The notes under the pieces are model-generated. The model saw only the letters and a program-made list of their open reading frames with translations. It had not been told where the DNA came from and ran no database searches. Positions 1 to 6,643 of a DNA stretch of 10,978 nt are shown here, one piece after another (position 1 is the stretch's first letter; every line of letters begins with the position of its first letter). This stretch comes from Treponema sp. UBA2869. GTDB taxonomy: Bacteria; Spirochaetota; Spirochaetia; Treponematales; Treponemataceae. Made by a program: the position numbers and the translations under genes. The stretch is taken from contig DEEV01000084.1 of the NCBI GenBank assembly GCA_002350445.1, positions 4,457 to 15,434 of the forward strand, given 5' to 3'.

Positions 1-614
1 ATACGGCTAAAAAACTTTTAAACGAACCTATTGCCGCAAACTTAGGTGTCAGAGGTTTGTATTTTGCAGAAGAAGGATTCAGACATTTCTTTTCTACAAC
101 AAAGATTACAAAAATTGAAGATTTTGCGGAATTAAATGTTCGGGGAACAAACGATGCCGCAATGCAGGGGCTTATTTCTGGAGTAAAAGCAAACAGCGTT
201 CCAGTAAACTTTGTAGATCTTTATTCGGCATTCCAGACTGGTACAGTAGATGTTGCAGAACAGCCTATAGCAAATTATCTGGCAAATCATTTTCCAGAAG
301 TTGCACCATACATGATTCTTGACGGACATACACTTGGTATTATGGAACCTGTTATTACTCTTGAAGCCTGGAATTCGCTTTCTGAAAATCAGCAGAATAT
401 TTTGATTGAGGCTGGGAAATATGCGCAGGAATTCTGCCGAAATCTGACAAATCAGGAAGAAGCAAAAGTAAGACAGCAACTGGAAGCAGAAGGTGCTACA
501 ATAACAGAAGTTAACAACATTACTCCATGGCAGGCAGCCTGTTCAGCTACAATTAAATCTGCATCGGCTGTAGATTCTGAATTATATAAAGAAATCCTTT
601 CTCTGGCAAACTGA
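1..614 (+). CDS. TRAP-type solute-binding protein, DctP family (5'-truncated)
   Basis: The reading frame is open from the window edge (first full codon at 3), so the N-terminus and signal peptide are missing; 203 C-terminal residues are visible. The family consists of periplasmic or lipid-anchored receptors that capture small organic acids and similar solutes, usually for a TRAP (DctQM) transporter. Supporting hallmarks are a region with the pattern 'LNVRG' (the family's carboxylate-binding Arg lies in such a 'K-x-R' segment), followed by 'DLYSAFQTGTVD', equivalent to the family's 'EVYTALQTGVVDG', then 'EQPIANYLANHFPEV' and the C-terminal helix 'AWNSLSENQQNILIEAG'. No Q or M permease gene follows; the next gene is a diguanylate cyclase starting 2 nt after the stop. 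It may therefore serve signalling rather than, or as well as, transport, although permease genes could lie upstream outside the window. The ligand cannot be told. The TTG at 57 is internal and not a start, because the match to the family continues upstream of it. Confidence 0.88.
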   Translation, partial: TAKKLLNEPIAANLGVRGLYFAEEGFRHFFSTTKITKIEDFAELNVRGTNDAAMQGLISGVKANSVPVNFVDLYSAFQTGTVDVAEQPIANYLANHFPEVAPYMILDGHTLGIMEPVITLEAWNSLSENQQNILIEAGKYAQEFCRNLTNQEEAKVRQQLEAEGATITEVNNITPWQAACSATIKSASAVDSELYKEILSLAN

Positions 615-616
615 TT

Positions 617-1969
617 ATGAATTCTAAACAAAACAACGGCATAAACATTCAGCATCTCAATTTATTCTTTATTATCTTTACTGCTACGATTTTCGTTTTT
701 ATTTTAACAATTTCAAATCGTGTTAATTCAAAGTATCATGCAGTTGAAAATGCAATAGACAAATTTATTGTCTGCGAACAAAATTCAGAACTTATGAAGC
801 AGGTTGCAAATGAACTTACTGAAAACGCGCGTCTGTTTATTATTACACAAAACCCTGAATATGCAGAACACTACTTAAAAGAAGTTTATCAAAACAAAAG
901 TTTTAACAAAGCATTTGAGAAAATAAGCAAAGTATGCGTTGAAACAGATCTTGCATATCAACAGCTTATGATTGCCTTAGAGCAAGTCCAGGGACTTATG
1001 ACAATGGAAATGTATGCAATAAGACTTGGATATCGTTACCTCGATGACAAAGATATTCCTTCTCAAATAAAGGAAATTGCTATTCGTCCTGCCGATATGG
1101 CCTTATCAAAAAAACAATTAAAAGAAACTGCCATTAATAACCTTTTTGGTGAAGGCTATATGATTTACAGAAACAGAATAAATCAAAACAGTACATTTAC
1201 AATTGAAGCTATTGAACAGCAGATAAAAGATGAACTTGATATAAATGCCGACGAACTTGGAGAAAAACTTAAGAATTTAAGACAGCATTATTTTGCACTC
1301 CTAATAATCACTATTATTATCTTCACCGTATTTGGATTTTTAATTATACGCCCGTTGGAATTATTTCAGCGTTCCATTAAGGAAGATGAAAAACTTGATG
1401 TTGTTGGTGCCAAAGAATGCAGGAAACTTGCAGAAAGTTATAATGAAATTTATGAACGAAAAGCTCAGACTCAGCAGACATTACTTAAGAAGTCTGAATA
1501 CGATGCACTTACAGGAATACTTAACCGCCGTGCTTTTGACGAAGTTTGTGCTGCATCAGAAAGCAACAGAGATCCAATTGCCCTGCTTCTTATTGATATG
1601 GACAACTTTAAGAGCATTAACGATACTTACGGTCATGCAGGTGGAGACGTTGCGCTAAAACAGCTTGCTAAACTGCTGAAGGACACATTCCGCACGGTAG
1701 ATTATATAGCCCGAATCGGAGGAGACGAATTTGCCGCCATTCTGCTTAACTGCCCTGTTCCTGCAGCAGAAACGATTAAAAAGAAAATTTCTAAAATAAA
1801 TGATAAACTTGCAGCTTTTGAAGAAATAAAATCTTTGTCTATAAGTGCAGGCGTTGCATTCAGCGATAACGGCTATTCAGAAGAATTATTTAAAAATGCA
1901 GACACAGCCTTGTATCTTGTAAAAGAAAAAGGAAAGCGCGGCTGCGAAGTTTTTAATCAAAATAAATAA
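617..1969 (+). CDS. Membrane diguanylate cyclase with periplasmic helical sensor domain (GGDEF)
   Basis: The predicted protein has 450 residues and makes c-di-GMP from two GTP at the inner membrane. TM1 is about residues 14-33, a mostly helical periplasmic region about 34-224, and TM2 about 225-245. A short HAMP-like or coiled-coil linker follows, beginning with 'IRPLELF'. The catalytic GGDEF domain runs from about 290 to the end: 'DALTGILNRR' (296-305), metal-binding 'DMDNF' (337-341), and intact GGDEF at 368-372. An allosteric I-site RxxD (R359, D362) sits exactly five residues before it, so product inhibition is expected. The periplasmic part resembles four-helix-bundle sensors ('ELTENARLFI..'), which is a similarity judged by eye. 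The ATG lies 2 nt after the binding-protein stop and has no clear Shine-Dalgarno, suggesting translational coupling. There is no EAL domain, so the protein only synthesises. The signal sensed is unknown; the upstream binding protein is the obvious candidate partner. Confidence 0.93.
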   Translation: MNSKQNNGINIQHLNLFFIIFTATIFVFILTISNRVNSKYHAVENAIDKFIVCEQNSELMKQVANELTENARLFIITQNPEYAEHYLKEVYQNKSFNKAFEKISKVCVETDLAYQQLMIALEQVQGLMTMEMYAIRLGYRYLDDKDIPSQIKEIAIRPADMALSKKQLKETAINNLFGEGYMIYRNRINQNSTFTIEAIEQQIKDELDINADELGEKLKNLRQHYFALLIITIIIFTVFGFLIIRPLELFQRSIKEDEKLDVVGAKECRKLAESYNEIYERKAQTQQTLLKKSEYDALTGILNRRAFDEVCAASESNRDPIALLLIDMDNFKSINDTYGHAGGDVALKQLAKLLKDTFRTVDYIARIGGDEFAAILLNCPVPAAETIKKKISKINDKLAAFEEIKSLSISAGVAFSDNGYSEELFKNADTALYLVKEKGKRGCEVFNQNK

Positions 1970-1978
1970 GGAATAATT

Positions 1979-2752
1979 ATGGAAGGTTATATTCACCAGC
2001 TCGAAAGCTTCGGAGCCGCAGACGGTCCCGGAGTAAGATTCATCATTTTTTTTAGCGGTTGCCCTCTTCGCTGCCTGTATTGTCATAATCCTGATACCTG
2101 GAAAATGACAGATGGAAAAACTTATACTACAGACGAGCTTGTAAAAGAAGCCCTTAGCTGCAAGGCTTACTGGGGGACTAAAGGCGGTGTTACAGTAAGC
2201 GGCGGAGAACCTCTCTTTCAAATTGACTTTTTGACGGAACTTTTTACAAAGTTTAAGGAACTTGGTATAAACACCTGTATCGACACTTCCGGCGCGCCTT
2301 TTAGAAACGGCGAAGCTGCAGATGCCACAGAAGAAGATAAAATCTGGTTTTCAAAATTCCAGAAACTTATGGAAGTAACTGACATTCTTCTTATGGATAT
2401 AAAGCATATTGATGAAGAAGAACATTTAAAACTTACAGGAAAAAGCAGCAAAAATATACGGGAAATGTTCGTATATCTGGACAAAATCAAAAAACCTATC
2501 TGGATCAGGCACGTTCTTGTACCCGGCATTACCGACAACGATGAATACCTTACACGCACAAGAGATTTTATAAGAACTCTTAGCAATGTAGAACGTGTTG
2601 AAGTTTTACCTTACCATGGACTTGGAGCAATAAAATACAAAGACCTTGGCATAGACTATGCTCTTAAAGATACAGAAAGCCCTACAGTCGAAAGGGTCGC
2701 AAACGCAAAAAAGATTCTTGAATGTGATAACTATACAAAGTGGAATCAATAA
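1979..2752 (+). CDS. pflA: Pyruvate formate-lyase activating enzyme (radical SAM)
   Basis: The predicted cytoplasmic protein has 257 residues. It uses a [4Fe-4S] cluster and S-adenosylmethionine to generate the glycyl radical of pyruvate formate-lyase, the oxygen-sensitive enzyme that turns pyruvate plus CoA into acetyl-CoA and formate. The activase opening 'ESFGAADGPGVRF' is followed by the cluster motif CxxxCxxC at C28, C32 and C35 ('CPLRCLYCHN'), the SAM-binding 'SGGEP' at 74-78, and a C-terminal 'WIRHVLVPG...VLPYHGLG' block, all as in E. coli PflA (246 residues). About 15-20 extra residues near 108-128 distinguish it from the E. coli protein. An AAGGAA ribosome-binding site lies 5 nt before the ATG and overlaps the previous stop; the gap to the cyclase gene is 9 nt, so the two are probably co-transcribed. 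No pflB is present in the window, so the substrate enzyme is encoded elsewhere. A related glycyl-radical enzyme activase is possible but less likely. Confidence 0.92.
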   Translation: MEGYIHQLESFGAADGPGVRFIIFFSGCPLRCLYCHNPDTWKMTDGKTYTTDELVKEALSCKAYWGTKGGVTVSGGEPLFQIDFLTELFTKFKELGINTCIDTSGAPFRNGEAADATEEDKIWFSKFQKLMEVTDILLMDIKHIDEEEHLKLTGKSSKNIREMFVYLDKIKKPIWIRHVLVPGITDNDEYLTRTRDFIRTLSNVERVEVLPYHGLGAIKYKDLGIDYALKDTESPTVERVANAKKILECDNYTKWNQ

Positions 2753-2794
2753 AAAAACTCTAAAAATCCGGCATTTAGAATTTTTAGAGTTTTT
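2753..2794. terminator. Rho-independent, probably bidirectional terminator
   Basis: A perfect 15-bp inverted repeat lies directly after the pflA stop: AAAAACTCTAAAAAT (2753-2767) pairs with ATTTTTAGAGTTTTT (2780-2794) around a 12-nt loop. The stem is flanked by A and T runs, so transcripts from either side end in a U tract. This suits its place between pflA (+) and the convergent G3E GTPase gene (-). The stem is AT-rich and therefore only moderately stable. Confidence 0.8.
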
Positions 2795-2866
2795 ACAAAG
2801 TCTTAAACCTTCCAGACCACAAAACAAATGCGGCCGGAAACGAAATAAATAAATTAAAAGAAAGTT

Positions 2867-4111
2867 CTATTCGGCTAGGCAGGCATCAAGTTCTTTTTCT
2901 ATCTGAGCGCGATCCAGATGCTGACCAATAATTACCATTTTAATCATTCTGTCGCCAACTTCAGGATCCCAGTCTTTCTGCATTTTAGGCTCTTCAGCTA
3001 GGACTCTTTTCTGTTCAGCTGGAGGACAAGATGCAAGCCAGTTTCCTGAATAGCCGGCCTGAATCTGACGGCCAGAAGTTTCTAGAACGTAAGCCATATC
3101 ATCTTCATCACTAAACCAGACAACACCTTTTGAACGAATAATATTACGCGGCCATTTTGAAGCATATTCATCAAGTTTAATACGATCAAAAGGCTTTCTG
3201 CGATAATAAACAAAAGAACCTATTCCATATTCATCTTCGCTTTCGCCTTCGTGTTTGTGTTCATGATGATGGTGACCGTGTCCATCATGGTCATGATGTT
3301 CGTGTTCTTCATGGTGATGGTGGTCATGGTCGTGATGCTCGTGTTCTTCGTGATCATGATCGTGATGTTCTCCATCGTGGTCGTGGTCATCATCGTCATC
3401 ATCTTCATCTGCATCATGCTCTTCGAGAACTTTTACCCAGCCTGCACTTGCATAAACAGTTTCAAAATCAAAGCGACTGGTTCCCATAATCTCTTCAACA
3501 GGAACATCGCATTTTGTAGTTTCAATAACCTTTACGCTTGGCTGAAGCTTATTAATTACAGAACGAACTTTATTCATCTGTTCGTCTGTAACAAGGTCGC
3601 GCTTATTAATAATCAATGTAGAACAGAATTCAATCTGCTGAATCAAAAGTGATTCAATATCCTCTTCTCCAATATTCTTTTTAAGAAGAGCATTTCCTTC
3701 ATCAAATTCTTCAACAAGGCGACTTGCATCAACAACGCCTACAACATTATCAAGTTCACCAATTTCTATCTGTTCAATAGCCTGGGCAATAGGCATTGGC
3801 TCACAAACACCACTGGCTTCAATCATAATATAGTCAAATTTTCCGGTTTTCATTAAGCTTTCAATCTGATTTACCATATCAGATTTAAGCGTACAGCAGA
3901 TACAGCCGTTTGTAAGCGGAACAAGAGAACTTGAATCTGTAATCTGTGCTTCCTTTGAAATAAGACGCTCATCAACATTTACTTCGCCAATATCGTTTAC
4001 GATAACTGCAACTTTATAACCTTTTTGATTTGTAAGTACACGGTTTAACAAAGTTGTTTTTCCAGCACCAAGATAACCACAGAGCAAAGTAATCGGAATC
4101 TTTTTTGACAT
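2867..4111 (-). CDS. G3E-family (CobW/COG0523) metallochaperone GTPase with histidine-rich insert
   Basis: The predicted cytoplasmic protein has 414 residues and resembles GTP-hydrolysing metal chaperones that insert or deliver Zn, Co or Ni. The P-loop 'GYLGAGKTT' is at 12-20, the metal-binding CxCC within 'GCICC' at 69-73, the family signature 'EASGVCEP' at 98-105, the guanine-specificity 'NKRD' at 169-172, and a CobW_C domain from about 297 to the end. Between the G domain and CobW_C, residues 231-290 form an insert of almost only His, Asp, Glu and Gly; I count 26 histidines in it, a likely metal store or sensor. An AGAGG ribosome-binding site (4119-4123) lies 7 nt upstream of the ATG. No cobalamin, urease, hydrogenase or nitrile hydratase genes are adjacent, so the client is unknown. 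A zinc role (ZNG1/YeiR/YjiA-like) is my best inference; a role in cobalamin synthesis is not supported. A possible -10 element (TATATT, 4145-4150 on the - strand) lacks a convincing -35. Confidence 0.92.
   Translation of the reverse strand: MSKKIPITLLCGYLGAGKTTLLNRVLTNQKGYKVAVIVNDIGEVNVDERLISKEAQITDSSSLVPLTNGCICCTLKSDMVNQIESLMKTGKFDYIMIEASGVCEPMPIAQAIEQIEIGELDNVVGVVDASRLVEEFDEGNALLKKNIGEEDIESLLIQQIEFCSTLIINKRDLVTDEQMNKVRSVINKLQPSVKVIETTKCDVPVEEIMGTSRFDFETVYASAGWVKVLEEHDADEDDDDDDHDHDGEHHDHDHEEHEHHDHDHHHHEEHEHHDHDGHGHHHHEHKHEGESEDEYGIGSFVYYRRKPFDRIKLDEYASKWPRNIIRSKGVVWFSDEDDMAYVLETSGRQIQAGYSGNWLASCPPAEQKRVLAEEPKMQKDWDPEVGDRMIKMVIIGQHLDRAQIEKELDACLAE
3251..3421 (-). repeat. Low-complexity His/Asp/Glu codon tract in the G3E GTPase gene
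   Basis: This in-frame, imperfect CAY/GAY/GAR triplet tract encodes residues 231-287 of the GTPase. The DNA is close to a microsatellite (repeated 'catgatcatgac'-like units on the coding strand), so it is a plausible site of length variation between strains. Confidence 0.85.
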
Positions 4112-4185
4112 ATATATACCTCTTTTTATATCTCTATTACATCTAATATAATAAAAAAAAAGCGGAAAGTATATTGTTTTTTATA

Positions 4186-4214
4186 TGGAAAATTTAGCGT
4201 ATATAAAGTATAAT
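4186..4214 (+). promoter_or_regulatory. Predicted sigma-70 promoter of the receiver-domain gene
   Basis: A perfect -10 TATAAT (4209-4214) is preceded, after a 17-nt spacer, by TGGAAA (4186-4191), a 4/6 match to TTGACA. It lies 22 nt upstream of the ATG at 4237, with an AGGAAG ribosome-binding site (4225-4230) between them. Confidence 0.7.
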
Positions 4215-4236
4215 TTTAAAGAATAGGAAGAAAAAA

Positions 4237-4677
4237 ATGATTTCTACAGATATTTTAAAGGACAAAAAATTTCTCGTTGTAGAAGATAACGAAATAAACC
4301 GCAACCTTACAAAAGAAATTCTGCAGGATGTAGGCGTTACTGTTGAAACTGCAAAAAACGGAAAAGACGCTATAAAGAAGATTTCTAAAGCTGAAGAAAA
4401 TTATTTTGATTTTATTCTTATGGATATACACATGCCAAAAATGGACGGCTACGAAACTGCAAGAAAAATTCGTGCGCTTGAAGATAAGGAAAAGGCAAAA
4501 GTTCCTATTCTTGCTGTAACAGTAGACACCGCAGACGAAGACAAACAGAAAGAGCTTGACTGCGGAATTAACGGACACCTTTCAAAGCCGGTTAAAATTT
4601 CTGAACTGCTGGAAACTGTTTCGCAGTATCTCAAATCTTTTAACCAGCTTGCAGGTCTTATGGCAGACCTGACCTAG
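4237..4677 (+). CDS. Stand-alone response-regulator receiver (REC) protein
   Basis: The predicted protein has 146 residues and consists of one CheY-like receiver domain with no output domain, so it works by phosphorylation-dependent protein contacts or as a phosphorelay intermediate. The acidic pair is E16/D17, the phospho-acceptor D63 in 'LMDIHMPKMDG', the switch Thr T95 and the conserved Lys K117 in 'HLSKPV'. All catalytic residues are present. The sequence style ('MDIHMPKMDGYE', 'GHLSKPV') is that of receivers in hybrid histidine kinases and phosphorelays rather than of the chemotaxis CheY, so I would not call it cheY. It is about 20 residues longer than a minimal receiver because of an N-terminal extension and a C-terminal tail. 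It has its own promoter and no kinase neighbour. Its stop is 3 nt from the stop of the convergent downstream gene. Confidence 0.9.
   Translation: MISTDILKDKKFLVVEDNEINRNLTKEILQDVGVTVETAKNGKDAIKKISKAEENYFDFILMDIHMPKMDGYETARKIRALEDKEKAKVPILAVTVDTADEDKQKELDCGINGHLSKPVKISELLETVSQYLKSFNQLAGLMADLT
4652..4671. other. Hairpin at the convergent gene ends (weak terminator candidate)
   Basis: CAGGTCT (4652-4658) and AGACCTG (4665-4671) form a 7-bp stem with a 6-nt loop, inside the last codons of the receiver gene. No U tract follows closely on either strand, so this is not a canonical intrinsic terminator. It is the only dyad I see at this very tight convergent junction. Confidence 0.3.
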
Positions 4678-4680
4678 TCA

Positions 4681-6621
4681 TTATTTAGACGCTTTTTTAT
4701 AACTTTCCCTTACAGCATCTGCGAAAAGTTTATTCTGATCGCTGCGTTCTTCTACAGAGAAGAGCGGCTTACCATCGCTTTCGCTTACACGGTAAATGTG
4801 CATAGGATCAGTAGCATAAGCAGGGCTTTCCGGATTATTAACCCACCAGTCAAGAACCGCAATAAAACACAGCGTATACTTTAACAGGTTTGCATTTGTT
4901 GCATTTGTATTTGCATTTCTGTTCTGAGCACCAAGAAGAACATCAATTCGCTTTGAAACTTCATTTGGGATATCAAACTTGTAGTGTTCCCACGGATTTT
5001 CTATAAGATTACATCTTCCGCGAGTTTTTGCCGCAGCATCACATTCATTTACAACAAGAGTAAGATATTTGCGGGCAAAATCTGTGCGGTGGAAAAGAGG
5101 ACGATACTTGCTTTCATCTGTAGGATGCTCAAGAATAAGCTGATCAAACTTAAAGTTAGGCATAAAATGATATGTAATCTGCCACAAAAGAGAAGTAATA
5201 GTTCTTTTTCCAATCTGAGAAACAGGATAATCCGGCTGAGAATAAGTTGAATTTACAAGGTCAATTAACGGCGCAAGATAAAGACGTTCAACGTTATCTT
5301 CGCGGTAAGCAGACCATTCGTCCAGAATTGTAGTAAATGAATCGCTGCCCTTTTTCTGTTCCAAAGGCTCAGAAAATACTATATTGCGGCATCCCTGAAA
5401 ACAGTCTTCAATAATTCTCAAAAGAACTGTAATTACATGCACAGGGTTTTCAGGCGAAATCATATTAAAGCCTTCTTCAAAGTTGTACATAGGCTGAAAG
5501 TACGGATACAAATCCGGATGTTCATCAAGTTTGTCAAAGCCTGCCTGCGGGAACAACTGATTCAAAAGCTTAAGACCTGTAAGCACAGTAGAATCTTTTA
5601 AGCCCTTCTGTGGAGGAGGAGCTTTTTCTTTCTTTTCTTCAGGTGCAGGTTCTTTCGGTTTTTCAGGAAGCAAAAGGTCAAACTTATGAAGACCTTCAAA
5701 CTTAAGGATTTCTCCAACCTTTACGTTAAAGAAAGTTGGAAAAGGTTCAAAAGTATCAGAAGTCATTCTAAGTAAAAGAGGATACAACTTTTTAATGATT
5801 TCTGTATCAATGTAAAGCCATTCTGTAATTGCCTGTTTTGCAAAGCCCGAAAGTTTTTCCTGAGGAGCATCAGGATATGCAACCTCGTCTGTATAAATTT
5901 CTTTTATAAGCTTAGGGATTTTGTTGTTTCCAAAATAGTAAATTGTTACGAGCGGTTTATAAATAGCACGAACAACAGGAATATAGTCTGCAACAATAAG
6001 CGGCTGCGGAGCTTCCTTTAAATTAAAGTATTCAGTCTTAATTGGCTGCATAGCCCAACCGGCAACCATTCGTAAAAACTTAAACTTAGGTTCTGTGTCA
6101 CTTGCAATTTTTGCCTTGTAAGTTGCAGGAGCCACCTGAATTAATGTTTTTACAACCGTAATAAACGCTTCCATATGGTCAATCATCTGCTTTAAGTTGT
6201 ATTCATAAAATTCAGGAAGAGTTTTTTCTGTACCGTTTTTTTGCAGCGTTCTTATAAAATTAAATACGCCGTAATTCGGCTTAATTTTGTATTCAGGCGA
6301 CATCATCAGCTTGTCTATAAGAAGTGCTGTTTTTTTAGGAATTTGAAGAATATCTTCGCGTGTATAACGTTTTTTTGTTGTGGCAGTTACAACGCCCTGA
6401 GAATTTCTGGAAGCAGACGGCTGAGCACGAACAATTCTACCGGTATTTTTATTAGCACCAGCAGCACCCGAATGAGAATCTGTACGTTCATACATAACTT
6501 CACCGCCAAGCTTTTTTGCCATAGCAGCGGCTTCTTTTGTACTTATGTCTCCGATATTGCGACGGGTCTTGTCTAATGTTCCCGGCGCCCAATCGGCAGT
6601 TTTATTAATCTCATCGCCCAT
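4681..6621 (-). CDS. Conserved-looking soluble protein of unknown function, 646 residues
   Basis: I do not recognise a named family; it may be a spirochaete-restricted protein. No signal peptide or membrane segment is visible, so it is probably cytoplasmic. Residues 1-90 look disordered (Gly, Ala, Asn, Ser and Lys-rich). A helical, aromatic-rich region follows at about 90-318, then a charged Pro/Glu/Lys linker (about 319-340, 'EPAPEEKKEKAPPP'), and a second helical region (about 341-646). An Asn/Ala/Thr-rich stretch interrupts that region near 566-578. The two-part layout suggests two helical domains. No catalytic motif stands out. An AGGAGA ribosome-binding site precedes the ATG. The DUF2804-type gene ends 22 nt upstream, so the two are probably co-transcribed, and the 3' end abuts the receiver gene. 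Coding is well supported by length, ribosome-binding site and codon use; the function is open. Confidence 0.85.
   Translation of the reverse strand: MGDEINKTADWAPGTLDKTRRNIGDISTKEAAAMAKKLGGEVMYERTDSHSGAAGANKNTGRIVRAQPSASRNSQGVVTATTKKRYTREDILQIPKKTALLIDKLMMSPEYKIKPNYGVFNFIRTLQKNGTEKTLPEFYEYNLKQMIDHMEAFITVVKTLIQVAPATYKAKIASDTEPKFKFLRMVAGWAMQPIKTEYFNLKEAPQPLIVADYIPVVRAIYKPLVTIYYFGNNKIPKLIKEIYTDEVAYPDAPQEKLSGFAKQAITEWLYIDTEIIKKLYPLLLRMTSDTFEPFPTFFNVKVGEILKFEGLHKFDLLLPEKPKEPAPEEKKEKAPPPQKGLKDSTVLTGLKLLNQLFPQAGFDKLDEHPDLYPYFQPMYNFEEGFNMISPENPVHVITVLLRIIEDCFQGCRNIVFSEPLEQKKGSDSFTTILDEWSAYREDNVERLYLAPLIDLVNSTYSQPDYPVSQIGKRTITSLLWQITYHFMPNFKFDQLILEHPTDESKYRPLFHRTDFARKYLTLVVNECDAAAKTRGRCNLIENPWEHYKFDIPNEVSKRIDVLLGAQNRNANTNATNANLLKYTLCFIAVLDWWVNNPESPAYATDPMHIYRVSESDGKPLFSVEERSDQNKLFADAVRESYKKASK
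4889..4918 (-). repeat. Short imperfect tandem repeat encoding an Asn-rich stretch
   Basis: Three imperfect copies of a TTGCATTTG-like unit (+ strand) encode alternating Asn with Ala or Thr at about residues 570-578 of the 646-residue protein. Unit lengths are not constant, but the changes are in multiples that keep frame. It probably encodes a flexible loop. Confidence 0.6.
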
Positions 6622-6643
6622 ATTTCTGTCTCCTATTAAAATC

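Noticed and set aside
57..614. TTG at 57 as the true start of the first gene
   Set aside because: The frame is open to the window edge and the upstream residues continue the binding-protein fold, so this is an internal codon of a truncated gene.
2658..2852. Small + strand protein overlapping the pflA 3' end
   Set aside because: It reads through the terminator hairpin in another frame, has no ribosome-binding site and looks like a shadow frame.
3251..3421. CRISPR-like or other non-coding repeat array
   Set aside because: The repeats are irregular, have no spacers, keep frame and encode a known type of metal-binding insert.
3251..3652. Met/Val-rich membrane-like open frame opposite the G3E GTPase gene
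   Set aside because: It is the antisense reading of His and Asp codons (CAT/GAT become ATG/ATC); the hydrophobic look is an artefact of the repeat.
4112..4236. Riboswitch or Zur-type site between the GTPase and receiver genes
   Set aside because: No palindrome or conserved riboswitch core is visible in this 125-nt AT-rich stretch; only promoter and ribosome-binding elements can be supported.
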